DNA of 64,000 nt from Aliivibrio sp. EL58 (GTDB lineage: Bacteria; Pseudomonadota; Gammaproteobacteria; Enterobacterales; Vibrionaceae). The stretch lies in the NCBI RefSeq assembly GCF_900312675.1, contig NZ_OMPC01000012.1:1-64000 (forward strand), given 5' to 3'. The stretch's first letter is position 1, and the number at the start of each line of letters is the position of its first letter. Positions 18,647 through 28,252 of the stretch are shown piece after piece. The position numbers were made by a program, and so were the translations under genes. A model generated the notes under the pieces. The model was given only the letters and a program-made list of their open reading frames with translations, searched no databases and was not told where the DNA came from.

Positions 18647-20233
18647 ATGAGTAGGAATAAGGACAAGTACAGTATAGATAACACGGATTATACTGTTGGA
18701 CAGGATAACGTTCAAAAATGGGGATTCGATGTACACAATCCCGTTTTCGGCATCAGCGCAGGTCTGATCGCTCTCTTCTTAGTTGCTGTTGCAGTAACTG
18801 ACCCTGAAGCAGCAAAAACCGTTTTAGATGGTTTTAAGTGGAAAATCATTAATGCGTTTGATGGTTTATTCATGTGGTCTGCAAACATCTTTGTTATTTT
18901 CTGTTTGGCGTTGATTGTATCGCCATTTGGTAAAATCCGTCTTGGCGGAGATAAAGCAAAACCTGATTATTCGATGATATCTTGGCTCTCTATGCTATTT
19001 GCTGCGGGCATGGGTATTGGTCTTATGTTCTGGGGAGTTGCAGAGCCGGTTGCTTACTTTACTGGTTGGTTTGAAACGCCATTAGGTGTTGAAGCAAATA
19101 CACCAGAAGCGGCGAAGCTTGCATTAGGTGCAACCATGTTCCACTGGGGGCTTCATCCTTGGGCTATTTATGGTGTTGTTGCTTTGTCGTTAGCATTCTT
19201 TGCTTACAACAAAGGTTTACCACTTTCAATGCGTTCAATCTTCTACCCAATTCTTGGTGATAAAACGTGGGGTATTCCAGGACACATTGTTGATATCTTA
19301 GCGGTGTTAGCGACCTTGTTTGGCCTTGCTACTTCATTAGGTTTAGGTGCTCAACAAGCAGCAAGTGGTTTTCAACATGTATTTGGTATTGATGGTGGTC
19401 TAGGACTTCAAGTTGCGATTATTTTTGTTGTTACTTTATTAGCTGTTATTTCGGTAATGCGCGGTATTGATGGCGGCGTTAAAGTGATTAGTAACATTAA
19501 TATGATCATTGCGATTGTATTGGTCGCTTTTGTTGCTTTGGTGACGTTTGCCGTTTCTATGGGGACGATTCCAACAACCATCATGGGTTATGTTGAGAAT
19601 ATTATTCCATTGAGTAATCCTCATGGCCGTGAAGATGAAGCGTGGATGCACGGTTGGACTGTGTTCTACTGGGCATGGTGGATTTCATGGTCTCCATTTG
19701 TAGGTATGTTTATCGCACGTGTATCGCGTGGTCGTACTGTTCGTGAATTCTTGACTGCTGTATTGATTGTACCAACGATATTTACTGTGTTGTGGATGTC
19801 TATCTTTGGTGGCGTTGCGATTGATCAAGTTGTGAATAATATTGGTACATTGGGCTCTGAGGGCTTAACTGATGTATCTTTAGCAATGTTCCAAATGTTT
19901 GATGCCTTGCCTATGGGTAATATTCTTTCGATGATTGCGGTTGTTCTGGTTCTGGTGTTCTTTATTACCTCATCAGATTCAGGTTCGCTCGTTATCGATA
20001 GTATTACTGCGGGTGGTAAAGTGGATGCACCAATTCCACAGCGTGTATTTTGGGCCTTCATGGAAGGTGCTATTGCGGTAGCTCTGCTATGGGTTGGTGG
20101 TACTCAAGCAATTCAAGCATTGCAAGCTGGTGCTATTTCAACGGCTCTACCATTCACCATTATTTTATTAGTAATGTGTGTCAGCTTACTGATGGGCATG
20201 AGAACAGAGAAACATAATAGTTCTTCACACTAA
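18647..20233 (+). CDS. BCCT-family betaine/choline/carnitine transporter
   Basis: 528 aa with 12 predicted TM helices. The glycine-rich TM3 motif MLFAAGMGIGLMFWGVAEP and the tryptophan-rich TM8 region (WTVFYWAWWISWSPFVGMFIARVSRGRTVREF) are diagnostic of the family. It takes up osmoprotectants such as glycine betaine, driven by Na+ or H+. The C-terminal cytoplasmic tail is short, so osmosensing of the BetP kind is unlikely. Single gene between two terminators. The substrate is not resolved. Confidence 0.93.
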   Translation: MSRNKDKYSIDNTDYTVGQDNVQKWGFDVHNPVFGISAGLIALFLVAVAVTDPEAAKTVLDGFKWKIINAFDGLFMWSANIFVIFCLALIVSPFGKIRLGGDKAKPDYSMISWLSMLFAAGMGIGLMFWGVAEPVAYFTGWFETPLGVEANTPEAAKLALGATMFHWGLHPWAIYGVVALSLAFFAYNKGLPLSMRSIFYPILGDKTWGIPGHIVDILAVLATLFGLATSLGLGAQQAASGFQHVFGIDGGLGLQVAIIFVVTLLAVISVMRGIDGGVKVISNINMIIAIVLVAFVALVTFAVSMGTIPTTIMGYVENIIPLSNPHGREDEAWMHGWTVFYWAWWISWSPFVGMFIARVSRGRTVREFLTAVLIVPTIFTVLWMSIFGGVAIDQVVNNIGTLGSEGLTDVSLAMFQMFDALPMGNILSMIAVVLVLVFFITSSDSGSLVIDSITAGGKVDAPIPQRVFWAFMEGAIAVALLWVGGTQAIQALQAGAISTALPFTIILLVMCVSLLMGMRTEKHNSSSH

Positions 20234-20246
20234 ATAGAAGCTAAAT

Positions 20247-20286
20247 AAAAAGCCGATGAAGAGTCATTATCTTCATCGGCTTTTTT
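20247..20286. terminator. bidirectional terminator
   Basis: AGCCGATGAAG pairs with CTTCATCGGCT, with A and T tracts on the two sides. It lies between the BCCT gene and the convergent exonuclease gene. Confidence 0.9.
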
Positions 20287-20290
20287 GTGT

Positions 20291-21010
20291 TTATAACCAC
20301 AGCTTCTTGATTGGGTCATCTGGTGAAAAGTGGTGATGGACTTGAGCCTGAAATAGCTCCGCCGTCGCAATCGCATCTGTTAATGCATGGTGAGGAGGAT
20401 AAGCCGGTAATCCATAGCGTAAACGAGTTGTTGCTAAGCGTATTGACTCTGGGCGCTTTCCTTTAAGCCAATTAATTAGGCCCTTTGATTGCTCTTGTTG
20501 GTAGTCACCCTCTATTTGCATTGTATCTATAACTGGAAAGACAATACCCTCACCAATCAAATTTCGTAGGTTTATATCAAAGAAGTCACGCTCGATTCTA
20601 CGATAATGAACCACAACTACCTTACCTGCTAAAGAGTCTAATACCTTTTCTAAGATACGACGTAAATCAGGAGCCCCTTGTAGATCGGTATGGGTGATAC
20701 CATGAATAACTACTGAGTTTTCTTCTAAACTGTCTTGTGCTTTTACAAACCAATGTTGAGACTCACGACAGCGAATACGCTGCAATGTGAATGGAACCAA
20801 CCCAATACTAATAATACTGTTTTGATTTGCATCTAATCCTGTTGTTTCAAAATCTAAGGCAACAAAATCAATGTCACTGAGCGGGGTTTCTTCTTCATAC
20901 GTACCAGACTGATAGAAGTTCTTAAGTCTTTTATCTTTACTGATCTTAAATTTATGCTTAAAAAAAGAGGCCCAATTTAAAATTTCTTGAGGAGAATGGG
21001 GAAACATCAT
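20291..21010 (-). CDS. DnaQ-like 3'-5' exonuclease
   Basis: 239 aa. The DEDDh motifs are present: ExoI FVALDFETTGLD (about residue 50), ExoII around VVVHYRRIERDFFD, and ExoIII HHALTDAIATAELF (His then Asp). This is a Pol III epsilon-type exonuclease domain without a polymerase-binding tail, so it is not the replicative DnaQ. It starts 6 bp after the DUF294/CBS gene with AGGAG close by and is surely co-transcribed with it. The pairing recurs in proteobacteria, but I know no established role. Tandem ATGs leave the start ambiguous by one residue. Confidence 0.88.
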   Translation of the reverse strand: MMFPHSPQEILNWASFFKHKFKISKDKRLKNFYQSGTYEEETPLSDIDFVALDFETTGLDANQNSIISIGLVPFTLQRIRCRESQHWFVKAQDSLEENSVVIHGITHTDLQGAPDLRRILEKVLDSLAGKVVVVHYRRIERDFFDINLRNLIGEGIVFPVIDTMQIEGDYQQEQSKGLINWLKGKRPESIRLATTRLRYGLPAYPPHHALTDAIATAELFQAQVHHHFSPDDPIKKLWL

Positions 21011-21016
21011 TAGCTC

Positions 21017-22897
21017 CTAGAATTTATTCGCGCTGTAGCGATATTTTAAAAAGTTTTGAGCATTACTCAGTACCTGGAATGCATCTTTTAGATTTCGACG
21101 TTCAAAATCCGACATGTTTTCAGGTTCGATATTATTATCAGGTTCAATCCCCGCTTCTACATCTAGTGCTTGGTGACGCAGACGTACCAATGAGATTAAT
21201 TCCATCGCATGGTGTAAATCGCCCCCTTTTGATTTAGGTAAAATACCCGCCTCAATGATGTCATCTAAACGTTCAAATGAGTTTTGAGCTTGAGAACCAA
21301 TAGCCAGAGCATGAACACGGATCAAATCTGCTAGTGGAGCAGTACCACGACGTTTTAGATTGATCGAGTTATTATGACGACCATCTTTTTCCATCACGAA
21401 GTCTTTAAAGAACCCTAGAGGCGGTGTTCGGCGTAATCCATTTCTCGCTAAACAGGCTAAGAAACGAGTATTCTTTTTCGCTCGACGGACAATAAAACCA
21501 TTAAGTTGCTCTGCCCATTTTGTACGACCATAAACGCCATTTAAATCAAAGAAAATAGAGCTGTTTAACAAGGCTTGAGGGTCTGGATTATCGATCCAAT
21601 CAGCAAAGCACTCTTCCCATTCTGACTGAGTTTTGCGCCATTCAGGGTTGGTTGCCATGATATCGCCAGTACAATAGGTGTAACCACAGGCAGCTAAGCC
21701 ATCACAAACAAAAGCAGATAACGCTTTGAAATACTCACCATGTTCTTTTTCGTTGTAGTCATTGTCTAAAATAATCGCGTTATCTTGGTCGGTAACAATT
21801 AATTGTTCATCACGAGCCATAGAGCCAAGTGCTAAGAAACAATAAGGCACTGGTGGTGAACCGAGCTCTTCTTCTGCTAATTCTAATAGTCGCTGTTTAA
21901 AGCTTCGCCCAATCTCAGACATTGCACTACCAACCATGTGTGAGTTTGCATCCTCATTCACCATTCGGATAAAGCAATCTTTAAGCTGAGTCGATAGAAT
22001 AACCAAGTCTTCAATGGTTTGTTGTTGGAAGATGCTACTTACAAACAACAGACTGTTTTGAGACTCATAGCGAACAATGTCGGACACCTCAAGGACACCA
22101 ATAGGCTGTTTATTTCGTAACACAGGAAGGTGGTGGACGTTGTAGCGAAGCATCATCAGCATTGCTTCAAATACGTAAGCGTTATGGTCTAGTGAAATAA
22201 GCTCTGTCGACATGACTTCAGATACAGGGGTTTCAGAATCCAAACCACACGCCAGTACCTTAGTGCATAAATCTCGGTCGGTAATAATACCCACAAAGTC
22301 ATTATCTTCTTCGTCGGTATCGATTTCAGGATCGGTAATTAACACCGCAGAGACATTCTCTTCAGCCATCGTTTTTGCGGCTGATTGAATGGTTTCATAT
22401 TTGGTGATCATGACCGCTTCACGAGTCAGTAAGGTTTTTACTTTCGAGGTGGTTAAATCATTCGCATCATCATGGTTACTTTCTACTGCTTGTTTTAGGC
22501 GAGTTGCATCTTCTACTTCAACAAAGTCTGAGAATTCATCATAGCGCTCACAGAAATCATCAAATACCGATTCAGGAATACAATATAATAAAGAATCGTT
22601 TAAAGCCTTCGCTGGAAAACGTACTTTATTATTCATCAATAGCCCCATTTGGCCAAAGATACTGCCTTCATCTAATCGATTATAGAGCTCACCGTTTCGA
22701 CGGTAGACTTCGATAATACCACTGCGAACCATGTATAAATCTTTGATCTCATCACCAAAACCAATCACCATACTTTCTGCTCGATAATAAGAAATTTCGA
22801 CACTTTGTGCCGCTTCTTTAATCGCCTCTTCAGGTAGCAAATTAAAAGGAGGGTATTGGGATAAAAAGTGTTGGATCTCTAGCAGTTCAACTTCCAT
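21017..22897 (-). CDS. cNMP-binding / CBS / DUF294 nucleotidyltransferase-like protein
   Basis: 626 aa, predicted cytoplasmic. A cyclic-nucleotide-binding-type beta-roll at about residues 15-130 is followed by a tandem CBS pair (about 160-285, TREAVMITKYETIQSAAKTM and VSEVMSTELISLDHNAYVFE). Next comes a DUF294 nucleotidyltransferase fold with the GS..D..D active-site pattern (ALGSMARDEQLIVTDQDNA, about 350-370), then the DUF294 C-terminal domain. The architecture resembles GlnD-like nucleotide-sensing regulators. Which nucleotide it senses and which protein it might modify are unknown. It is first in a two-gene operon with the exonuclease. Confidence 0.88.
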   Translation of the reverse strand: MEVELLEIQHFLSQYPPFNLLPEEAIKEAAQSVEISYYRAESMVIGFGDEIKDLYMVRSGIIEVYRRNGELYNRLDEGSIFGQMGLLMNNKVRFPAKALNDSLLYCIPESVFDDFCERYDEFSDFVEVEDATRLKQAVESNHDDANDLTTSKVKTLLTREAVMITKYETIQSAAKTMAEENVSAVLITDPEIDTDEEDNDFVGIITDRDLCTKVLACGLDSETPVSEVMSTELISLDHNAYVFEAMLMMLRYNVHHLPVLRNKQPIGVLEVSDIVRYESQNSLLFVSSIFQQQTIEDLVILSTQLKDCFIRMVNEDANSHMVGSAMSEIGRSFKQRLLELAEEELGSPPVPYCFLALGSMARDEQLIVTDQDNAIILDNDYNEKEHGEYFKALSAFVCDGLAACGYTYCTGDIMATNPEWRKTQSEWEECFADWIDNPDPQALLNSSIFFDLNGVYGRTKWAEQLNGFIVRRAKKNTRFLACLARNGLRRTPPLGFFKDFVMEKDGRHNNSINLKRRGTAPLADLIRVHALAIGSQAQNSFERLDDIIEAGILPKSKGGDLHHAMELISLVRLRHQALDVEAGIEPDNNIEPENMSDFERRNLKDAFQVLSNAQNFLKYRYSANKF

Positions 22898-23084
22898 GTA
22901 GGGCTCGATAGTAATGTAGAAAGTAAGGATTCAGTGTAGTTTATCATCATGACGATATCTATCTGAATTGTGTTTATATTTTGAAAATAAGCGTGATTTA
23001 TAGACAAAAATACACAGTAGAATCTCAGATTTTCAACTGACTTTTTGCTAACATTAATAGATACATTTCTTTTAAGGTACCTCC

Positions 23085-23966
23085 ATGATGGCAATCGTTA
23101 AAAAAACAAATACGTTATTAATGCCGTTAATGTTATTGGCGACAATATCACAAGCCAAGGCGGCTGATGAGTTAACTCAGTATCTTGAGAGTAATAATAG
23201 TGCGCTCACTTCTGTTTGTTCAACATCGGGCTATTTACCTGATTCTTGCCCTATTGGAGAAGCGCTTTGGGGTAATCAAACCGCAAAATTAGCACAAGGT
23301 GAGAGTGAGTTTTGGATCCAGTGTGGTGTATTTAGTAAACCACTTGGTGCTGATAAGGTGAGCCGAATTCAATCGAAAGTTGACGCACCCATAAACATGA
23401 AAGAAGAAAGTAAAGGTAAGCGTTGTTTAATCGGCCCATATAACAATTTTTCGGTCGCTAAAAAGCAATTAAAAGCATTACAAAAGGATTCACTGTTTAG
23501 ACAGTCAGCATTAAGAGAAGTCGCTCTTGCTTCGCTGCCTAAGGTGGAGTCTAAAGCTGAAAAAAGTGAATTACCTAAAATAGCCGTTGAGCCAACACCT
23601 GATCCTGTTACTATTCGCAAACAAGTCATTATTAATGGCGAACAATTTGCAGTGCCATTTGTTCAGAGTGATGATTATGGTTTTTATATGGAAGATTCCT
23701 TACCTTGGTTACGAGCAAGCTCAAAAGGTAGCCAAGAGATTTGTCAGCGTATAGATATGAATTTAGTATCAAAAGAACAATGGCAAATATTGATTGATTC
23801 CAACACCATGAAAGAAGATAAATGGCCGATATTATTACCTTATTGGGGCGCTGATGATTTAGGCCTCTTTAAAGATGGTGCAACAAGACAATTAAAAAAT
23901 GCATCCATGCTCAATGTGATGTGTACGAAAAAAGCAGAGGATAAAGTCGTTGGAAATCCAATTTAA
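23085..23966 (+). CDS. secreted protein with SPOR-like domain
   Basis: 293 aa. An N-terminal signal peptide ends around SQAKAA (residue about 27). The central region (about 68-150: EFWIQCGVFSKPLGADKVSR, later KGKRCLIGPYNNFSVAKKQL) has the alternating pattern of a SPOR peptidoglycan-binding domain. The C-terminal half (about 180-285) is conserved-looking but unrecognised, with four or more cysteines. It probably acts in the periplasm at denuded glycan or the division site. It overlaps the following gene by 17 nt. Confidence 0.75.
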   Translation: MMAIVKKTNTLLMPLMLLATISQAKAADELTQYLESNNSALTSVCSTSGYLPDSCPIGEALWGNQTAKLAQGESEFWIQCGVFSKPLGADKVSRIQSKVDAPINMKEESKGKRCLIGPYNNFSVAKKQLKALQKDSLFRQSALREVALASLPKVESKAEKSELPKIAVEPTPDPVTIRKQVIINGEQFAVPFVQSDDYGFYMEDSLPWLRASSKGSQEICQRIDMNLVSKEQWQILIDSNTMKEDKWPILLPYWGADDLGLFKDGATRQLKNASMLNVMCTKKAEDKVVGNPI

Positions 23967-24213
23967 AGGTCGCTGGGACAGTAAGTCTCTGGCGGAAAAT
24001 TTACAAGAAGCATTAGAGACATTAGAAGATGAGTTTGGTGTTAAAGCGCTATCAAACATAACACTGAATATTTGTTTAGAAGATGAACATAAAGAAGAGT
24101 TAGCGTTATTAAGCCCAACCGGACGAGCGCTGGATTTTTTGGTTATTAATAATCCAAAAGATGTAAATGACGGTGAGAAAGCTCCGGTGCTGGAGTTTAA
24201 GCCACGCGGTTAA
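23950..24213 (+). CDS. small acidic hypothetical protein, TTG start
   Basis: 87 aa starting at TTG 23950 with AGAGG 9 nt upstream; no ATG is available in the appropriate place. It overlaps the end of the preceding SPOR-like gene by 17 nt, which suggests translational coupling. Soluble, acidic, with an amphipathic helix near residues 12-28 (SLAENLQEALETLEDEFG). No family recognised. Confidence 0.65.
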   Translation: MEIQFKGRWDSKSLAENLQEALETLEDEFGVKALSNITLNICLEDEHKEELALLSPTGRALDFLVINNPKDVNDGEKAPVLEFKPRG

Positions 24214-24234
24214 TCATCTATTTCTGTTATCGAT

Positions 24235-24263
24235 AAAAAATCCCAGACTGTCTGGGATTTTTT
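24235..24263. terminator. bidirectional terminator
   Basis: AAATCCCAGA-CTG-TCTGGGATTT is a perfect stem flanked by A and T tracts, between convergent genes. Confidence 0.92.
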
Positions 24264-24282
24264 ATTATATCAATGTACTTAA

Positions 24283-26205
24283 TTACCAATCTTTTTTTCG
24301 ATTAAACCAGCACTCTTTTGCCACATATTGAAACTCTTCATAAGATGAACAGCCTAAAATCGTATCTACAGCTTTACCATTCATAAAAGTCACAAATAAA
24401 TCATAGAGACTCATTGCTTCTTCATAGTCGTCTTTATTGATAGCAAAAAGGAAAATTACATGCGCTATTTTTCCATTGCCCCAATCAACACCATGAGGTG
24501 AAATAATGGTGTATACCTTGGTCTCATTGGCTAATAACCCTAGAGAGTGAGGAATAGCGATACCTTCCCCTAAAATAGTCGATGTAATATTTTCACGCTC
24601 GATCACTGAATTATAAAACTCAGTCGGGGTGATATTGTCTTGAGTTAAGTGACTAGAGAAGGTTTTTAATAACTCTGCTTGTGTGGTTGGTTTTTCGAGT
24701 ACTGAAAAATAACGATGATCAAAAAATTTATCCAGCATGTAAGGATGAGACCGATTCATCAGGATTAATTTATTTACTTGCTCTACCTGAAAACTGGTTG
24801 GTATTGGTGATACTGCGATCGTTGGTTTATTTTTTTGTGATACTTTTTCTGTAGAGATAACAAAGTCAGCATCTACTTTTGTTAACGCTTCATATTCTCT
24901 GACTGAGCCTATTTTTTGGATATCTAATTGCGGTAAAGATCTAAGTAATTGAGATTCAAGTAGGCGCATAATCGAGGTACCAGAATCACACACCAATAAA
25001 GCTCTAGGTGGTTGCTGTTCTTCTAAGGCAAAATTTCGCTCTAATCCAACCCCAATATGCATGACTAGATAACCAACCTCGCCATCAGGAATTAAATGTT
25101 TTCCCCAATGAGAAATGGCAGCAACGGTCATATCATAAGCGAGTGGGTAATAACGTTTGATATGATCGACTAATGGATTTGGAATGGTGATTTGGTATTT
25201 TACTCGTAATATCATTGTCGTGATATGACACAATAAATCACGCTTAAGTAATCCGTCGTTACGTAAATCGTAATTATAATGCTTGTTAACGTAATCCAAT
25301 AAAAAATTCGTTAATTCTAACTGTTCTGTATGCTTTTCTGTGTCGATCACAGTGACCCCTGTAACTCGACGAGCTGCAATTTGAATACTTAGATAATCTA
25401 TCTCTGATTGAGGTAGACGAGTTCCAAGTAAGGTTTCAATCATTTTACTCAGATCTAATGCGGCACTCTGTGCTTCACTGCTGAGTTGTGGTTGATGAAC
25501 ATGATGAATAATGGCATTTAATTTAAGTCGATGTAAGGTGATACCGCAATACACTAATAAATGATGTAATCCCTCATCGGTTAATCTTATGTGATTTTGA
25601 TTAATTAAATGCAATAAATCTTCTCGTAAAGAAGGAAGGTTTATTTCAGGGAAAAAGTGTTCGCATACATCTACAAACGTACGATCACTGGGTTTAAATT
25701 GAAATAAGACATGAGCAATGCATGCACGAATGGCTTGTTCTTCGCCAAACAGTTTCAATCCATGGTGAGCTTTGCTGACAATCTCTAAATTATACTGCTC
25801 TAATATCTCTCTAATCTCAGCCATGTCAGCCTGCAAAGAGGTTCGGCTAACAAACCACTGGTTTGCTAAATCATCTAATTTGCATTCCTCCTCTTGAGAA
25901 AGAAGACGCATAATTAAATACACCACGCGATCTTTTGCGTTTCGCGGTGAGGTTTTCATCTTTTTTGTTTGTTTTTCAATATCAGAGAATCGTGTTTCAT
26001 CGTAAATATCGAAGTGATAGCCTTTTCCGCGTTGATGCTGAATTTGAGCGCCATAAGACGCTAAAATATCGTTTAATGCAGAGATATCAGTGCGAATGGT
26101 TCGAGTTGAAATATCACAACGCTGTGCAAGCTCCTGTTGAGGAAGAGCTTCGTATCTAAGAGCTTCAAAGATGGTATTAAGGCGCGGATAAGGCAATTGA
26201 ATCAT
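24283..26205 (-). CDS. PRD-containing transcriptional activator with PTS EIIB and EIIA domains (MtlR/LicR type)
   Basis: 640 aa. In order: HTH (about 1-65), second Mga-like HTH (about 85-165), PRD1 (about 170-275), PRD2 (about 285-395), EIIB-like domain with phospho-acceptor Cys406 in LLVCDSGTS, and EIIA (fructose/mannitol type) with likely active His553 in GIAIPHSL. Such regulators are switched by PTS phosphorylation of PRD, EIIB and EIIA residues. It lies directly downstream of the sugar-acid cassette, on the same strand but behind a terminator. It is therefore the probable activator, acting on the 31948-32056 promoter region. It implies PTS-linked control although no recognised EIIC is encoded here. 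Confidence 0.88.
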   Translation of the reverse strand: MIQLPYPRLNTIFEALRYEALPQQELAQRCDISTRTIRTDISALNDILASYGAQIQHQRGKGYHFDIYDETRFSDIEKQTKKMKTSPRNAKDRVVYLIMRLLSQEEECKLDDLANQWFVSRTSLQADMAEIREILEQYNLEIVSKAHHGLKLFGEEQAIRACIAHVLFQFKPSDRTFVDVCEHFFPEINLPSLREDLLHLINQNHIRLTDEGLHHLLVYCGITLHRLKLNAIIHHVHQPQLSSEAQSAALDLSKMIETLLGTRLPQSEIDYLSIQIAARRVTGVTVIDTEKHTEQLELTNFLLDYVNKHYNYDLRNDGLLKRDLLCHITTMILRVKYQITIPNPLVDHIKRYYPLAYDMTVAAISHWGKHLIPDGEVGYLVMHIGVGLERNFALEEQQPPRALLVCDSGTSIMRLLESQLLRSLPQLDIQKIGSVREYEALTKVDADFVISTEKVSQKNKPTIAVSPIPTSFQVEQVNKLILMNRSHPYMLDKFFDHRYFSVLEKPTTQAELLKTFSSHLTQDNITPTEFYNSVIERENITSTILGEGIAIPHSLGLLANETKVYTIISPHGVDWGNGKIAHVIFLFAINKDDYEEAMSLYDLFVTFMNGKAVDTILGCSSYEEFQYVAKECWFNRKKDW

Positions 26206-26343
26206 AAGAAAACCGATAAAGTGAGTTGATTTTTATTAACAATAATATCAACCAGTTTTAAGTAACTAGATATCAATATTTATTGAATGTGTGATTGTTA
26301 TCTTGAGTTATTTTTTTTGTTCGAAATAAGTTCTTTTTAAGAA

Positions 26344-26384
26344 AATAAAAAAGCCAGAAACCTGGGGGCAGGGTTCCGGCTTTG
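26344..26384 (-). terminator. terminator of the eight-gene cassette
   Basis: On the minus strand, AGCCGGAACCCT and AGGTTTCTGGCT form a 12-position stem with two mismatches, a GC-rich loop and a T-rich tail. Confidence 0.75.
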
Positions 26385-26395
26385 GAGGAGCAAAC

Positions 26396-27136
26396 TTAGT
26401 TAAGCAATTTTTTTGTCATCTCAAGCAGAGTTGTTACGTCTGCTGGACGGGTATTTCCTGTCGCTTTATCAATGATTGAGCTATAGATGTGAGGGATGAT
26501 TTTGCTCACGCCTGCATCCAATGCGATTTGCATGATTTCTTCGTAGTTTTCAAGGTCAATACCGCCAGTTGGTTCTAACCAAAAGTCTTGTTCTGCACAA
26601 GCTTTGGCGACATAAGCAAACTCTTCACGGGTTTCTAATCCACCCATTGGGAAGTATTTTACTGAACTTCCGCCCATGTCTTTTAGCATTGCAATGGCTG
26701 TTTCAACAGGAACAATTGCATCTTCAGCGCGAGAGCTTAGTGGACCCGTTGAGATTTTCACCATACCAACAGTACCAGTTGGTGAGATTAAGCCATTAAC
26801 GATACTTTTATCTTGTCCAGCTAGTGCTCTGCTTGTGGCTACACCCGTAAATACTTGGTTGATGTGTTGTGGTTGTACGTGCTGAGAAATAAGAGACACC
26901 ATCATTGATTGGTTTGGATCACCAGCACCTAAGCCAACAGAAACGGCATTGTTGGTTACTTCGCTGTATTTTTTCATGTCACTAACGGCAGTATCCACAT
27001 CTGGGTAGTTTTTAGATAAAACACCAACCAAAACATGGCCTTCTGCGGCGTCATAAATTTCGCCTGCATTATCAACAGAGCCTGCTAATACGTTTAGGCA
27101 TACACGATTTTTGTAGAAGTTAGCTTTTAAAGTCAT
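26396..27136 (-). CDS. KDGP aldolase family protein (DgaF/EF_0839 type)
   Basis: 246 aa class I aldolase-like TIM barrel. The probable Schiff-base Lys160 is in GGSSVKYFPMGG, matching the KDPG/KDGP aldolase pattern. DgaF of Salmonella cleaves 2-keto-3-deoxygluconate-6-phosphate to pyruvate and glyceraldehyde-3-phosphate, the last step of D-glucosaminate use. It follows the DgaE-like gene by 12 bp, the same E-F order, and is last in the cassette. Function here is inferred from family and order. Confidence 0.85.
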   Translation of the reverse strand: MTLKANFYKNRVCLNVLAGSVDNAGEIYDAAEGHVLVGVLSKNYPDVDTAVSDMKKYSEVTNNAVSVGLGAGDPNQSMMVSLISQHVQPQHINQVFTGVATSRALAGQDKSIVNGLISPTGTVGMVKISTGPLSSRAEDAIVPVETAIAMLKDMGGSSVKYFPMGGLETREEFAYVAKACAEQDFWLEPTGGIDLENYEEIMQIALDAGVSKIIPHIYSSIIDKATGNTRPADVTTLLEMTKKLLN

Positions 27137-27148
27137 GGAGTGTCTCTC

Positions 27149-28252
27149 TTAAAATAATGCGTTAATTTTTACGAAAATAGTATTAAGCTGAGTAGCGTTA
27201 ACACTGCGAACGTCAATTTCGATAATGCCTTCGTTGGCTTTGTAACCGCGACAGTAGATCGCTGGATTACCATTGTTTAAGCGCTTTACAAGTTCGGTGG
27301 TGGTTGTGCCCAGAATGTCGTGATCAAATGCTATTTCAGCTCTTGCAATATCACGACCCGCACTATCCCATACCACACGAGATTTAACGCCGTTAATGGT
27401 ATTAATATCAAAGATGAATTTTTCCATCTTAGCGACCATCTCTTGGCCTGTTTCTTTTTCAATTGTCTGGTAATCAGTAATGGCATGGGTTAAGCCTAGA
27501 ATGCCTTCTTTACCGACTTTCATTGCTCGACCAATACCTTGAGATTGTTTTCGTACCCAATCTACATATTGCGTTTTACCAACAACTAAGCCACTTGTCG
27601 GGCCTTCAATTGCTTTAGCACCACTGTAAATGACTAAATCAGCCCCCATTGCAAAATAGCCGTGTAAATCCTCTTCAGCGGCAGCATCAACAATTAATGG
27701 CAAGTTATGCTTTTGTGCGACAACAACGGCTTGTTCAACGGTTAAAATACTTTTTTGAACACAATGGTGAGACTTTATATATAAAATAGCTGCGGTATTT
27801 TTTGTAATTGCTGCTTCGAGCTGCTCAGCTGAACATTCGTTAGCGTAACCTGCTTCTTTAATTGTTCCGCCACCTAATGTCACCATGGTGCCGACTGGAG
27901 CGCCAAAGTTAACGTTGTGGCCTTTTGGAAGAACAATCTCAGAAGGAACATCATGAGCGTGAGCATGTAAGTTTTCTAATCGATATTGGCTGTCTTGCAC
28001 AATCACAGCGGCAACAGATTGAGCGATGCCCGCTGAGGCACAAGAAACAACAACGGCTGCATCAACATTTAAAAGTTTTGCGATATATTCACCGGTTTTT
28101 ATTACCAGATCTTTCATATCAAAATATTGGCCAAGGCCTTCTTTCACCGCATTTACAACGTCTTCGTTTGGCGTTGAAACTCCTAATGCGGTCATTCGAC
28201 CTGATGCATTAATTACTTCAGTAAGACCGTATTTTTCATGCATTGAAGACAT
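27149..28252 (-). CDS. DgaE-like PLP-dependent ammonia-lyase
   Basis: 367 aa from the ATG at 28252, which has GGGGA 8 nt upstream; an earlier in-frame ATG at 28267 lacks one. A fold-type I, SelA-related PLP enzyme: aspartate in LIVDAAAEED and PLP-lysine K213 in IYSGAKAIEGPTSG. DgaE converts D-glucosaminate-6-phosphate to 2-keto-3-deoxygluconate-6-phosphate with loss of ammonia. The start overlaps the amidohydrolase end by 17 nt. The true substrate is not proven, but the pairing with an aldolase supports a 2-amino-aldonate phosphate. Confidence 0.85.
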   Translation of the reverse strand: MSSMHEKYGLTEVINASGRMTALGVSTPNEDVVNAVKEGLGQYFDMKDLVIKTGEYIAKLLNVDAAVVVSCASAGIAQSVAAVIVQDSQYRLENLHAHAHDVPSEIVLPKGHNVNFGAPVGTMVTLGGGTIKEAGYANECSAEQLEAAITKNTAAILYIKSHHCVQKSILTVEQAVVVAQKHNLPLIVDAAAEEDLHGYFAMGADLVIYSGAKAIEGPTSGLVVGKTQYVDWVRKQSQGIGRAMKVGKEGILGLTHAITDYQTIEKETGQEMVAKMEKFIFDINTINGVKSRVVWDSAGRDIARAEIAFDHDILGTTTTELVKRLNNGNPAIYCRGYKANEGIIEIDVRSVNATQLNTIFVKINALF

